From positions 1 to 64,000 of IMG/VR virus record IMGVR_UViG_3300046524_000141: DNA of 64,000 bases; one strand, written 5' to 3'. Shown here piece by piece: positions 26,089 through 33,324 of the stretch (positions are counted from its first letter, which is position 1; every line of letters starts with the position of its first letter). A model generated the notes under the pieces. The model ran no database searches. It was not told where the DNA came from and worked only from the letters and a program-made list of their open reading frames with translations. Made by a program: the position numbers and the translations under genes. This DNA is from a virus.

Positions 26089-26666
26089 ACGCGCACGATT
26101 ACGCCCTGCTAGCCGCAGAAGCGTATAGCGCGGCCCCGGACATCGGAAAGGCAGATAGCGCATCACGGGCGATCGTGCGCACAACTGCAGCCGGGTTGTG
26201 CATTGCCTTTCCGGGCACGGATAACGCGGATTGCTTTGAGGCGGACTTCGATATTGAGCCGATCGACGTGCCGGGCATCGGCAAGTTTCATCGGGGCTTC
26301 TACCAAGCGTGGCAGGCCATCTCCGTCCAAGTGCTTGCCGCTATCAAAGGGCAGCCGGTGACGCTGGTCGGACATTCGCTGGGAAGCTCGATAGCGATAG
26401 CAGCCGCCGCAGAGATGACCGCATCAGGCAATCCGCCCGTCGCCGTCTATGGCTTTGAACCAGCGCGTGTCAGCCCGGATCTTGGCGTCCGCACTCTGCT
26501 CGCTAAGGTGCCGGTCCATCTATACAAAAATGGATTGGACCTGGTGCCCGACGTTCCGCCCGGCTGGCATCATGCCGCGCTGCTAACGCATATCGGGAAG
26601 CCGGCGCTGCCACTTCCTAACGTAGTCGATCACCAAATAGCCAGAGTCATTCAGGCCTTGGCTTAA
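26085..26666 (+). CDS. Class 3 lipase-like hydrolase
   Basis: 193 residues. GHSLGSS puts the nucleophile at Ser98; FPGTDN near 42-47 fits the oxyanion region (FRGT in relatives), HRGFYQAW follows, and DLVPD and VVDHQ supply possible Asp and His. This is the Lipase_3 fold. There is no signal peptide, so it would reach membranes only after holin action. It overlaps the lipoprotein gene. A lipase as last gene of a lysis cassette without Rz/Rz1 suggests help in outer-membrane disruption (inference). Confidence 0.7.
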   Translation: MNAHDYALLAAEAYSAAPDIGKADSASRAIVRTTAAGLCIAFPGTDNADCFEADFDIEPIDVPGIGKFHRGFYQAWQAISVQVLAAIKGQPVTLVGHSLGSSIAIAAAAEMTASGNPPVAVYGFEPARVSPDLGVRTLLAKVPVHLYKNGLDLVPDVPPGWHHAALLTHIGKPALPLPNVVDHQIARVIQALA

Positions 26667-26711
26667 CAGTTCAACGGTTGTAAACCGCCATAACAGGCGT
26701 TAGACTGTCTG

Positions 26712-26806
26712 TGGGGTGAATGTCTGGGCGACGGCTCAGGCAGGCTTGGTATGCGACGTCATAGGACTAGCGTCGCTCGCCGGTTCAAATCCGGCCACTC
26801 CTTCCA
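26712..26806 (+). ncRNA. tRNA-like element with canonical T-arm and CCA end
   Basis: The 3' end is GCCGG TTCAAAT CCGGC (T-arm), then CACTCCT, T, CCA. TGGGGTG (26712-26718) pairs with CACTCCT at six of seven positions. TGTCTG/CAGGCA (26721-26742) and GCGACG/CGTCGC (26753-26776) form two further hairpins. No 7-base anticodon loop exists, so it is not a normal tRNA. It could be a decayed tRNA or a tRNA-mimic RNA. Confidence 0.4.
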
Positions 26807-26850
26807 TCCGCTGTATCCCGTCCGGGCTTCGGTCCGGGCGGCACCCTTCT

Positions 26851-27204
26851 TTAGCTCGCAGTCTGCGGCACGTCTACCCTATTCCCAATCGCAGCAGCCG
26901 CCCTTACGATCGCGCGTCGCGTGGCGGCGCAGTAATCGTCTAACACAGCCTCGCAGAGTGTCGTTCGCTCGTTGAATTCCTCATCGGTCCACGGATAGTC
27001 AGCTTCCACCACCGCGAACTGCTGGCGAACGCTAATGTCGAGCTTCACCGCCAACCGCAACGCATCGCCATCATCGGTGAGCGGGTTCCAGATCATCGGC
27101 CCATCTCGTCCAACGCCAAGCACTAGTCCGTCAGGGCTGTTCGTGCTCCAGTGATCAATTCCCGCCGCCCTTGCCGCACTCTCCAGCAATTCCCTGTCGC
27201 TCAT
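26851..27204 (-). CDS. Phage protein of unknown function near attP
   Basis: 117 residues from the ATG at 27204, which has GGGAG upstream; an in-frame GTG two codons earlier is less likely. SDRELLESAARAAGIDHWST and IWNPLTDDGDALRLAVKLD are like a family of small accessory proteins often repeated in Burkholderia phages. Soluble, mixed fold. It is the last leftward gene before the lysis region. Confidence 0.6.
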   Translation of the reverse strand: MSDRELLESAARAAGIDHWSTNSPDGLVLGVGRDGPMIWNPLTDDGDALRLAVKLDISVRQQFAVVEADYPWTDEEFNERTTLCEAVLDDYCAATRRAIVRAAAAIGNRVDVPQTAS

Positions 27205-27206
27205 TC

Positions 27207-27419
27207 TCACTCCCTCGATCGTTTGTCAATTGTGCCATCGGGCTCGTCATCCGCACCGATGCATCGTATCCACGCGGAGCAGCCCCTTTCCGGATTCGCT
27301 CGCACCTGCCGGCGATTGCCGTCCAGACATAGCGCATGCAAGCCGCCCGCGACGTCGCCGCCCCAATGCTCGCAATTTTGGCAAGGTCGGTCGGCGACTG
27401 GTTCGTTGAAAAGGCCCAC
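27207..27419 (-). CDS. Small cysteine-rich phage protein
   Basis: 70 residues. CQNCEHWGG, ALCLDG and ERGCSAWIR give four cysteines in a pattern like small zinc-binding phage proteins. It starts with GTG and no clear ribosome site, but the start MGLFNEP looks natural and no other start is in frame. It overlaps the region of the next gene's ribosome site, so coupling is likely. Confidence 0.5.
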   Translation of the reverse strand: MGLFNEPVADRPCQNCEHWGGDVAGGLHALCLDGNRRQVRANPERGCSAWIRCIGADDEPDGTIDKRSRE

Positions 27420-27481
27420 GGCGATAGCTGTATGGATGCGCAGTATGGTACGAGGATGCCAATGCGGCTAAACAGGTTTCA

Positions 27482-27498
27482 GGCAGAAAAACCCACAC
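27482..27498. repeat. Left arm-type repeat flanking attP core
   Basis: GGCAGAAAAACCCACAC matches the copy at 27725-27741 in 16 of 17 positions and the same orientation. The two copies flank the tRNA-derived core, as arm-type integrase sites do. Confidence 0.55.
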
Positions 27499-27512
27499 TA
27501 CTCTAAAAATTC

Positions 27513-27541
27513 CCGGATTTTTTTAGGTGAGGTAAATCCGG
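27513..27541 (-). terminator. Inverted repeat beyond attP, likely integrase-transcript terminator
   Basis: CCGGATTT and AAATCCGG form an 8-bp stem; on the minus strand it is followed by GAATTTTTAG. It lies downstream of the integrase gene and the attP core. It could also be a protein site of the recombination complex. Confidence 0.5.
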
Positions 27542-27551
27542 CAAACCCTTG

Positions 27552-27616
27552 TGGCGGAAGGCAGCCGGAGTCGAACCGACCTGAGAGCGTCTGACGCCCT
27601 CAACTGGGTTTGAAGC
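27552..27616 (-). other. attP: attP core: 3' half of a tRNA-Sec (selC) gene
   Basis: The minus strand reads as the 3' part of a selenocysteine tRNA: anticodon loop CTTCAAA (anticodon TCA), an 8-bp variable arm (GAGGGCGT/ACGCTCTC with CAG loop), T-arm GTCGG TTCGACT CCGGC, 8-base acceptor strand TGCCTTCC, G, CCA. No D-arm or 5' acceptor precedes it, so it is a fragment. Position next to the integrase and flanking arm repeats make it the phage attachment site, with selC as host target. Confidence 0.8.
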
Positions 27617-27724
27617 CCTAACACACTGATAGTATACACAGGCTTTGGGCTTGCCATCAACGAAAACACGGCGCTTTGCGGGCTTGTCAATGCTGTATAT
27701 GCTGACAGTGGTTTGTAGTGCATG

Positions 27725-27741
27725 GGCAGAAAAACACACAC
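27725..27741. repeat. Right arm-type repeat flanking attP core
   Basis: GGCAGAAAAACACACAC, partner of the copy at 27482-27498. It lies between the core and the integrase stop codon. Confidence 0.55.
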
Positions 27742-27743
27742 CG

Positions 27744-28736
27744 CTATTTTCCCTTTCCGATCTTGCTGACGGCATCTGCCAATCGCTCGGTAACCAGGTG
27801 CGCATACCGCTTGGTTGAGGTCGGCGTCTTGTGCCCCAGCACGCCACCTACAGTGTACAGATCGATGCCCGCATTGATCATTTCTGATGCAGCGCTGTGC
27901 CGTAGATCGTGGAATCTGAGATCGGGGAATCCCGCTTTGGCTCGCGCCTTGTTCCACTCGTCTTTGATCTTGCTTGGCCTGATCGTGAATCGGACGCGGC
28001 GCGCGATGACGGCAATTCTTGGGTGAATCGGCACAACGCGCGGACGACCGTTTTTGGTCGTACTGAGCGAGTATCCATCTCGCGTCACGGTAGCACGCAA
28101 AATCTCGCTCAGGCGCATGCCAGAGTAGAAGGCTACACGGATCGCCGCCCTAGTCTCTTTGTGCGCGCAAACCTTCGCGATCTTCAGCATCTCGCGGCGC
28201 CCCTTGTAGATGTGACGCTCGTTGCTAAATTTTGGGATGACCATCTTGCCCGTCTCGTCGTGGGCAATTTTCCCCTTCTTGTGCGCGTATTTGATAGCGG
28301 CCCGGATATAGCCTAAGGTGTTGCTGATGGTCTTGTCGCCTGTCGGCTTTTTGGGATTGCCATTGCGATCGATTCGTGCGCGCATGTAACCCGCGAATTT
28401 CACAGACCAATCGTATAGCTCCAGCGCGTCCTGATCCTCATATTCGGATGCATACTTCTCCATGACCTGAGACCGGATGGTGAAGTCCTTCCAGCTAGTC
28501 CCTTCATCCTGGAAGTGAAGTCGCACGCATTCCCCGATGGTAACGACCGGCTTCTTGATGCCCGTCTCTACCGCGTAGACTTCAGCGTCCCACTGGCGGC
28601 CAAGCTTGTCCGCGTCTGCCGCAGAAAATCCCGCAGGGATGACTTTGGTTTTTCTGACACGCTTGCCTTCGATGACGCGCTCGAACGTCCAGCGGTAGCG
28701 CCTGCGCCCATTTTTGGTGATGGTTTCGATTGGCAT
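27744..28736 (-). CDS. int: Tyrosine integrase
   Basis: 330 residues. N-terminal arm-binding part, core-binding part around 65-160, and catalytic domain with Arg208 (FYSGMRLSE), Lys228, His276 and Arg279 (FHDLRHS), His302 (LGHKTP) and Tyr311 (KRYAHL), so the active site is complete. It should recombine attP (27552-27616) with selC. The gene is the last of the leftward early operon. Its 5' end overlaps the excisionase-like gene. Confidence 0.92.
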   Translation of the reverse strand: MPIETITKNGRRRYRWTFERVIEGKRVRKTKVIPAGFSAADADKLGRQWDAEVYAVETGIKKPVVTIGECVRLHFQDEGTSWKDFTIRSQVMEKYASEYEDQDALELYDWSVKFAGYMRARIDRNGNPKKPTGDKTISNTLGYIRAAIKYAHKKGKIAHDETGKMVIPKFSNERHIYKGRREMLKIAKVCAHKETRAAIRVAFYSGMRLSEILRATVTRDGYSLSTTKNGRPRVVPIHPRIAVIARRVRFTIRPSKIKDEWNKARAKAGFPDLRFHDLRHSAASEMINAGIDLYTVGGVLGHKTPTSTKRYAHLVTERLADAVSKIGKGK

Positions 28737-28909
28737 GATGCGAGAAATCGATAGAGTGAATCCAGATCATAGACGTATGTTTTATGACCGAGTCTGAATC
28801 GCTGGATTATTGAGCAGGCCCGGTCAATCCGGCTGATGTTTGCGTATGGCACGCCGAGGATAGCGGCGGCCTCTTTCGCGCTCACGCGCTTTCCTTCGGC
28901 TATGCTCAT
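28568..28909 (-). CDS. Excisionase-like HTH protein overlapping integrase
   Basis: 113 residues. VSAKEAAAILGVPYANISRI is a winged-helix motif of AlpA/excisionase type, ending around residue 55. The rest is Ser/Ala/Lys-rich and is encoded within the integrase start region in another frame (169-base overlap). The start overlaps the previous stop at ATGA. It probably steers integration versus excision. The C-terminal tail may be mere read-on. Confidence 0.6.
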   Translation of the reverse strand: MSIAEGKRVSAKEAAAILGVPYANISRIDRACSIIQRFRLGHKTYVYDLDSLYRFLASCQSKPSPKMGAGATAGRSSASSKASVSEKPKSSLRDFLRQTRTSLAASGTLKSTR

Positions 28910-29388
28910 GTCATCCCTTCAGCATTCGACAAGGGGAACTCATCGGGCTTCCCGACAATGTTGTAAGCCGGGCTGAATCTTTCGATCATCTCCGATTCCA
29001 GGCCTTTCAACGTGTCTGGAGATGACTCGATAAGGGTGATGCTGTCGAACTTCTTGTCGGACTGCATATGCTGGGCGACGCGCGCCATGATGCTTCGCGA
29101 CATGCCCACATAAACCACCGTTCCCATGCTCCAAAGGAAGTAGACACCGCAAAGATCGCGCGGCAATCGTTCCATGCGTATAATCTCTACAACATCAGGG
29201 AATGGATTGATCGGCGTCTTGCCAGACATCGCCTCCTGGTAGGCCGAGCGCAAGACAACAGGGGAGCCGTCCGGCCTGACTTTGTACGGGACGTCGTTAG
29301 CAATCAACCATCGGACCTTTGCCCACTGTGTCCTGCACCCAGATAGCCCCGTCAATTCCCATTCGGTCAGAAACATCGAATCACTCAT
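28906..29388 (-). CDS. DUF4224 - GIY-YIG fusion protein
   Basis: 160 residues. Residues about 1-50 (LTGLSGCRTQWAKVRWLIAN, then VPYKVRPDGSPVV) are a DUF4224-like DNA-binding module often found near phage integrases. From about 80 a GIY-YIG domain follows: GVYFLWSMGTVVYVGMSRS with the later Arg (MARVAQHM), Glu (LESEMIERF) and Asn (PAYNIVG). Nuclease active residues seem present. It could be a homing-type or recombination nuclease; the fusion is unusual. Confidence 0.65.
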   Translation of the reverse strand: MSDSMFLTEWELTGLSGCRTQWAKVRWLIANDVPYKVRPDGSPVVLRSAYQEAMSGKTPINPFPDVVEIIRMERLPRDLCGVYFLWSMGTVVYVGMSRSIMARVAQHMQSDKKFDSITLIESSPDTLKGLESEMIERFSPAYNIVGKPDEFPLSNAEGMT

Positions 29389-29451
29389 CCCCTACCTCCA
29401 GATTCCATTCCCGGACCGTGACGGCCCGGATTTTCTCGAAAGCTGCTTCCA

Positions 29452-30636
29452 CTACGCCCCTTTGACGCATAAACACTGCTTAAGGACATGCACGACTTCG
29501 ACCAGATCGCGCTGATTCTCCATCACGACGTCGATGTCCTTGTACGAGCCCGGTATCTCGTCCAGCACCGCATCATCCTTGCGGCACTCGACGCCTTGGG
29601 TCTGCTGCTCCAGATCCGCAACCGTGAAAGTGCGGCGAGCCTGCGCGCGGCTCATCTTGCGGCCGGCGCCATGCGAGCATGAGCAATAGGATTGCAGATT
29701 GCCCTTGCCGCGGACGATGTAGCTGCGCTGCCCCATCGAGCCGGGAATGATGCCAAGATCACCCTCGCGCGCACGGATCGCGCCCTTCCGCGTCACCCAC
29801 AGGTTGCGGCCGAAGTGGTTCTCCCGCTCGACATAGTTGTGATGGCAGTTGACCGCTTCGTGCGTGATCGTGAATTCGATCGGGATATGACGGCGCAGCG
29901 CGGCGATGACCGCTTCCATCATCACCCGGCGATTCTCAAGCGCATAGTCCTGAGCCCAGTTGACCGCTTCGACGTAATCGTTGAAGTCGTCCGTGTCTTC
30001 CGGGAAATAGGCCAGATCGCCATCAGGCAGGCTAATGAAATACTGCTCCATGCGCTTCTTGGCCTTCTCGATGAAGTATCGGCCGATCAGGTTGCCGACG
30101 CCACGCGAGCCTGAATGCAGCATCACCCAGACGTCCTGCGCTTCGTCGATGCAGAGTTCGATGAAGTGATTGCCGGAGCCGAGTGAGCCGAGTTGGCGCT
30201 CCGCCTGATTCTTGGCCAGGACAGGATGCTTATCCGACAGCGCTTGCAATCCTCGCCACATATCGGCACCCACATTGGGCGCGCGTTCGGGCCGATGCGC
30301 CCCGCCCGCTCCGAGCGGCACGTCGCGTTCGATCTGGTGGCGGATCGTGGCGAGGCTGTCTGGCAAGTCAGACGCCTTCAGCGACAGGCGCACGGCGTTC
30401 ATCCCGCACCCGATGTCAACTCCGACCGCTGCCGGCACAATGGCCTTGTCCGTCGCAATGACCGTTCCGACCGTCGCGCCGATGCCAGCGTGAACATCGG
30501 GCATACAGGCGACGCCATTGCCTGCAATGAACGGCAGGCGGGCGATGTTCTTCAATTGCGTCAGGGCCGAATCCTCGACCTCATCCGTCCAGATTTTGAT
30601 CGGGCGTGCACCCTCTTCGTTGATGACTTTCTTCAT
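29452..30636 (-). CDS. rtcB: RtcB-family RNA ligase
   Basis: 394 residues from the ATG at 30636; upstream in-frame codons are not used because they would run into the small membrane ORF. The metal and nucleotide site is complete: VGVDIGCGMN (Asp74, Cys77), GSGNH (His157), LHSGSRG (His174), NCHHNY (His265/266) and CSHGAGRKMSR (guanylated His322). RtcB joins RNA 3'-phosphate or 2',3'-cyclic phosphate to 5'-OH, as in tRNA repair. In a phage it may undo tRNA cleavage by host defence nucleases (inference). A GIY-YIG gene is just downstream. Confidence 0.9.
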   Translation of the reverse strand: MKKVINEEGARPIKIWTDEVEDSALTQLKNIARLPFIAGNGVACMPDVHAGIGATVGTVIATDKAIVPAAVGVDIGCGMNAVRLSLKASDLPDSLATIRHQIERDVPLGAGGAHRPERAPNVGADMWRGLQALSDKHPVLAKNQAERQLGSLGSGNHFIELCIDEAQDVWVMLHSGSRGVGNLIGRYFIEKAKKRMEQYFISLPDGDLAYFPEDTDDFNDYVEAVNWAQDYALENRRVMMEAVIAALRRHIPIEFTITHEAVNCHHNYVERENHFGRNLWVTRKGAIRAREGDLGIIPGSMGQRSYIVRGKGNLQSYCSCSHGAGRKMSRAQARRTFTVADLEQQTQGVECRKDDAVLDEIPGSYKDIDVVMENQRDLVEVVHVLKQCLCVKGA

Positions 30637-30688
30637 TTGATTTCCCAGTATTCTCGCGTTTTCCCAGTAGCCTGCTCTGCTACTCCAA

Positions 30689-30826
30689 TCATTCCAAAAC
30701 CACTCCACCCACAACCGCCACCAAAGCCAGCGGCCACAACAACGCGAGGTCGAACGATGGACGCGTTGGCGACTCGATGATGGAGAAGCAGAGGCCGATG
30801 AGGAGGTATAAGGTTAAGAACGTCAT
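30689..30826 (-). CDS. Small membrane protein
   Basis: 45 residues, two hydrophobic helices (FLTLYLLIGLCFSII and ALLWPLALVAVVGGVVL). It has a GGAGG ribosome site nine bases before ATG and overlaps the previous stop at ATGA. Unknown role; such proteins are often toxic or exclusion factors in phage early operons. Confidence 0.6.
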   Translation of the reverse strand: MTFLTLYLLIGLCFSIIESPTRPSFDLALLWPLALVAVVGGVVLE

Positions 30827-30957
30827 GGGGTGGCCTCCGCTTCGATAGCCTCCAGCGCCTCAAGCGCCCAACGCAGCGCCGCACCTGTGCGCGGTCCGTA
30901 TGTGCCGTTCTCGATGGCCCACTGAAGTTCTGCTTTCAGTTCGTCAAGGTCTTTCAT
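30823..30957 (-). CDS. Small helical protein
   Basis: 44 residues from ATG 30957 (GAGGGG upstream). KDLDELKAELQWAIENGTYG then RWALEALEAIEAEA is mostly helical and acidic. A longer frame upstream would overlap the neighbour without a start signal. No function assigned. Confidence 0.5.
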   Translation of the reverse strand: MKDLDELKAELQWAIENGTYGPRTGAALRWALEALEAIEAEATP

Positions 30958-30965
30958 GCCACCCC

Positions 30966-31160
30966 TCATGCTAAAAGTAGATTGACCCGCTTCACCCAGT
31001 CGGGGCCAAGCGCCGCGCACACGATCTCGCTCTCAACTGCCGACGATAGCAAGTTCAGGGCAACCGTCTCGCGCTTGCCTAACTGCCGATCCTCGACGCG
31101 CTTCGCGATTTTCTCGATCCTCTCCAGCGCCCAGCGGATATCGTTGCATTCACTCATCAT
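30966..31160 (-). CDS. Small helical protein
   Basis: 64 residues, start overlapping the ASCH gene stop (ATGATG). IRWALERIEKIAKRVEDRQL is a helix of alternating charge. It shares the RWALE motif with the next small gene, hinting at an old duplication. Function unknown. Confidence 0.5.
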   Translation of the reverse strand: MMSECNDIRWALERIEKIAKRVEDRQLGKRETVALNLLSSAVESEIVCAALGPDWVKRVNLLLA

Positions 31161-31441
31161 TGCCCCACATTGATAGCAAACACCCGCACTGGCTCAGTCC
31201 CGAAGTGCGGATGTAGGATTGTTCGTTCGATGTAGCCGCGCCACGGCTTGATGATTCGGCGTTCCCAGTCGTCGGCCTTGGGATAGCCAAGCGTCAGGAC
31301 AATGCGGCCGTAATGCCGATGCTCCAAGCGCTTGCGCCAGTAGTCATTGACAAGCCGGTATTCTTCGACTTTCTCGCCAGATCGGATCGCATGGAAGTAT
31401 TCGGCCTTCAGGGGTAGGAATAATTTCGGCAGGCTGCTCAT
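31157..31441 (-). CDS. ASCH-domain protein
   Basis: 94 residues. LFLPLKAEYFHAIRSGEKVE, then EEYRLVNDYWRKRL and IVLTLGYPKADD, with VFAINVG at the end, matches the ASCH fold (PUA-like, RNA-binding). In phages these proteins are probably RNA-binding regulators. Its neighbourhood with rtcB in the same operon makes an RNA-related task plausible. Confidence 0.7.
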   Translation of the reverse strand: MSSLPKLFLPLKAEYFHAIRSGEKVEEYRLVNDYWRKRLEHRHYGRIVLTLGYPKADDWERRIIKPWRGYIERTILHPHFGTEPVRVFAINVGQ

Positions 31442-31641
31442 GCTGCTCTCCCTCTTGTCGGCTCCCGAATCACATTAATCCCATCCGGCAGCGCCACCGC
31501 TACCCGTCCCTCGAAGAAATCAGCGGCCATCTGCGCGCACTTCCAGCACACGTCATGCATCTGCTGCACGGTGGGCACATTGGCAAGAGAGATAGACCGG
31601 GCGGATTCGTTGAATGCGCGGCGACTGTCGATGTGGTTCAT
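31438..31641 (-). CDS. Small early protein, unknown
   Basis: 67 residues. HDVCWKCAQMAADFFEGRVA has a C-x-x-C pair. It overlaps both neighbours by four bases, so it belongs to the translationally coupled chain. No family recognised. Confidence 0.5.
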   Translation of the reverse strand: MNHIDSRRAFNESARSISLANVPTVQQMHDVCWKCAQMAADFFEGRVAVALPDGINVIREPTRGRAA

Positions 31642-31934
31642 AGGCTGGCCCCAAACATGTCCATCGTCCGAGTGTCGCGCTCGGGTTCAGGCTCAACCGG
31701 CCCGATAAACTTGGCATGGTCGGCCCAGTCGTTCGCAAGTTCCGTTGCGTGAGCCGATGGTGCGTATGGCCATGTGATAACGATGGCATCAATGGTTGGA
31801 TAGTTCTCGCCGCGCCCTCGCTTGATTTCAGCAAAGAACGCGTTCAGCTTGTCGGCCAACACCTCAGCCTCGCGCTTACTCGGTGCTGCAATGATGTCGT
31901 CCGGACCTTGGACGTGGACGGCGTAGAGGGTCAT
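31638..31934 (-). CDS. Early protein, unknown
   Basis: 98 residues. The first half (MTLYAVHVQGPDDIIAAPSK, then REAEVLADKLNAFF) looks like a small alpha-beta domain found in accessory phage proteins; the second half is acidic. Overlapping ATGA at both ends. Confidence 0.55.
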   Translation of the reverse strand: MTLYAVHVQGPDDIIAAPSKREAEVLADKLNAFFAEIKRGRGENYPTIDAIVITWPYAPSAHATELANDWADHAKFIGPVEPEPERDTRTMDMFGASL

Positions 31935-32128
31935 ATCGGGTTCCTTGGTAGTTCCATCCAGTGCGTGGGCTGCTCCGGCGAGGGATCGACCTCACTCAGA
32001 AGTTCGTCGGCCCAAACCCATAGCGCCCACTGGTTACCTTGCGACCAGATCATCCGGGCTTGCTCTCCGTTGAATGCCCATATTTCGCGATCAGTCGGCG
32101 CGGTCGAAATCGGTTGCCACTCAGCCAT
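31931..32128 (-). CDS. DUF551-like protein
   Basis: 65 residues from ATG 32128. WQPISTAPTDREIWAF at the start and THWMELPRNPI at the end are the hallmarks of DUF551, small phage and prophage proteins of unknown function. A longer upstream frame is only an overlap with the next gene. Confidence 0.65.
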   Translation of the reverse strand: MAEWQPISTAPTDREIWAFNGEQARMIWSQGNQWALWVWADELLSEVDPSPEQPTHWMELPRNPI

Positions 32129-32459
32129 TCGCCTTCTCCTTCGCGGCGTCGCACGCCTCCAGCGCGGCGATAATCTTCGGATGCATCTCGATCGTACGGG
32201 CATCCGGGTCCAGCAACTCATTTTGCGGATCGAGCACAACCGCCATGCCGAACACGACGCGGAACAGGCTGGTGTGCCGAGTCGCATCGAGCAACATGCC
32301 GACGACCCTCTGACACTGCTCGGCGTCGTCCCGGTCGAAAAACTCGAGTTCCTCGCTGTCGTCGTCAGACGGCATGTAGCGCTTGTCGAGTTCGTCGAGG
32401 ATTCGACACACCTTGAGTGCAGCTTCGATATCCGCTTCGGATGCGCGGGCCATTTTCAT
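32121..32459 (-). CDS. Conserved early phage protein
   Basis: 112 residues from ATG 32459. MARASEADIEAALKVCRILD at the start and SLFRVVFGMAVVLDPQNELL in the middle, then HPKIIAAL, are like a family common in enterobacterial and Burkholderia prophage early regions. Soluble and acidic; role unknown. Confidence 0.6.
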   Translation of the reverse strand: MKMARASEADIEAALKVCRILDELDKRYMPSDDDSEELEFFDRDDAEQCQRVVGMLLDATRHTSLFRVVFGMAVVLDPQNELLDPDARTIEMHPKIIAALEACDAAKEKANG

Positions 32460-33154
32460 GATTGATTCTCCTTTGCTGCCTGCTCGATGGCGCGGGCGAT
32501 AAGCCACATGCGCTGAGTCTCGTTTGAGAGATAAACGCCGTTTGTGGATGACAGGTCTGCTCCGAGTTTTCTGGCGGCTCTCTCGAATGATTCGCGCAGA
32601 TCATCCGTCAGTGCCTCACGCGGTGCGCACTCCGCTCTCAGTGGCGAACCCACCAAGCCTTCGCGCTTCAAGTAGTCCAGTGCCTTTTCGCTCAGATCAT
32701 TGTCTGGCACGGCTTTGCGCAGTGCCCGGGCGAGTCGGGTAACAAGCGCGCTCAAATCGTCCACGCGCGGTGCGCACTCGGCTTGCGGAGCGATGTAGAG
32801 CCGATACTTGCCCTCCGGCAGATCGGCGGATTTTGACCACGCAACAAGCTTCACGTCCTTCTTGCGCACAATCATTTCGCCAACCGCCTCACCCTTCCCG
32901 CCATCGGCTTGCGCATCGCTCGATGCAGTGTCGGCGATGTTCTTCATTGCCTGAATTAGCACCTTGTTTCCCGATACGTTCTCGTCGATCCATTGATCGC
33001 GCGATTGCGCAGCGCTCGATCCGAGAGCGGCGCGGTATGCGTTCATCAAAGCGCTTCTAGCATTGGCGCGCTCATCAAGGCCGCCATCAAGTTGGGCGCA
33101 TTGGTAGTCGTCGATCAGTTCGCCAAAGGCGGCAGTGTCAATAGGCTCACTCAT
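32456..33154 (-). CDS. Mosaic accessory protein, Ea22-like
   Basis: 232 residues. It is modular: an acidic helical N-terminus, a VNENV-type middle with alanine-rich helix, a KLVAWSKSADLPEGKYRLY beta piece, and a helical C-terminus. Such shuffled early proteins (Ead/Ea22-like) are typical of this region in lambdoid phages. No catalytic motif. Confidence 0.5.
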   Translation of the reverse strand: MSEPIDTAAFGELIDDYQCAQLDGGLDERANARSALMNAYRAALGSSAAQSRDQWIDENVSGNKVLIQAMKNIADTASSDAQADGGKGEAVGEMIVRKKDVKLVAWSKSADLPEGKYRLYIAPQAECAPRVDDLSALVTRLARALRKAVPDNDLSEKALDYLKREGLVGSPLRAECAPREALTDDLRESFERAARKLGADLSSTNGVYLSNETQRMWLIARAIEQAAKENQS

Positions 33155-33324
33155 GCCGCCACCCCATCAAATGCATAATCCTCGTGGTCGACCAGGTATT
33201 GCACGGCTTCGAGGTCGAGTTGCGTTGGTATGTATCCGGGTCGCGCTTTGATAAACCCGCCATTCCATCGGAAGTGGCCGGCGATCCACGAGAGGGCGGT
33301 TTCGGTGGTCCATGTCTGGGTCAT
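33151..33324 (-). CDS. Small early protein
   Basis: 57 residues from ATG 33324, with AGGA upstream and overlap with the previous stop. TALSWIAGHFRWNGGFIKAR, then AVQYLVDHEDY. No known domain. Confidence 0.5.
   Translation of the reverse strand: MTQTWTTETALSWIAGHFRWNGGFIKARPGYIPTQLDLEAVQYLVDHEDYAFDGVAA

Noticed and set aside
26712-26806. Normal class II tRNA
   Set aside because: No 5-bp anticodon stem with a 7-base loop can be formed, so I kept it only as a tRNA-like element.
27552-27616. Complete functional tRNA-Sec gene
   Set aside because: The D-arm and 5' acceptor strand are absent upstream; only the 3' half exists, as in an attachment site.
30633-30884. 83-codon leftward ORF upstream of rtcB
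   Set aside because: Its Arg/Pro/Gly-rich product is the wrong frame; the 45-residue membrane ORF at 30689-30826 with GGAGG fits better.
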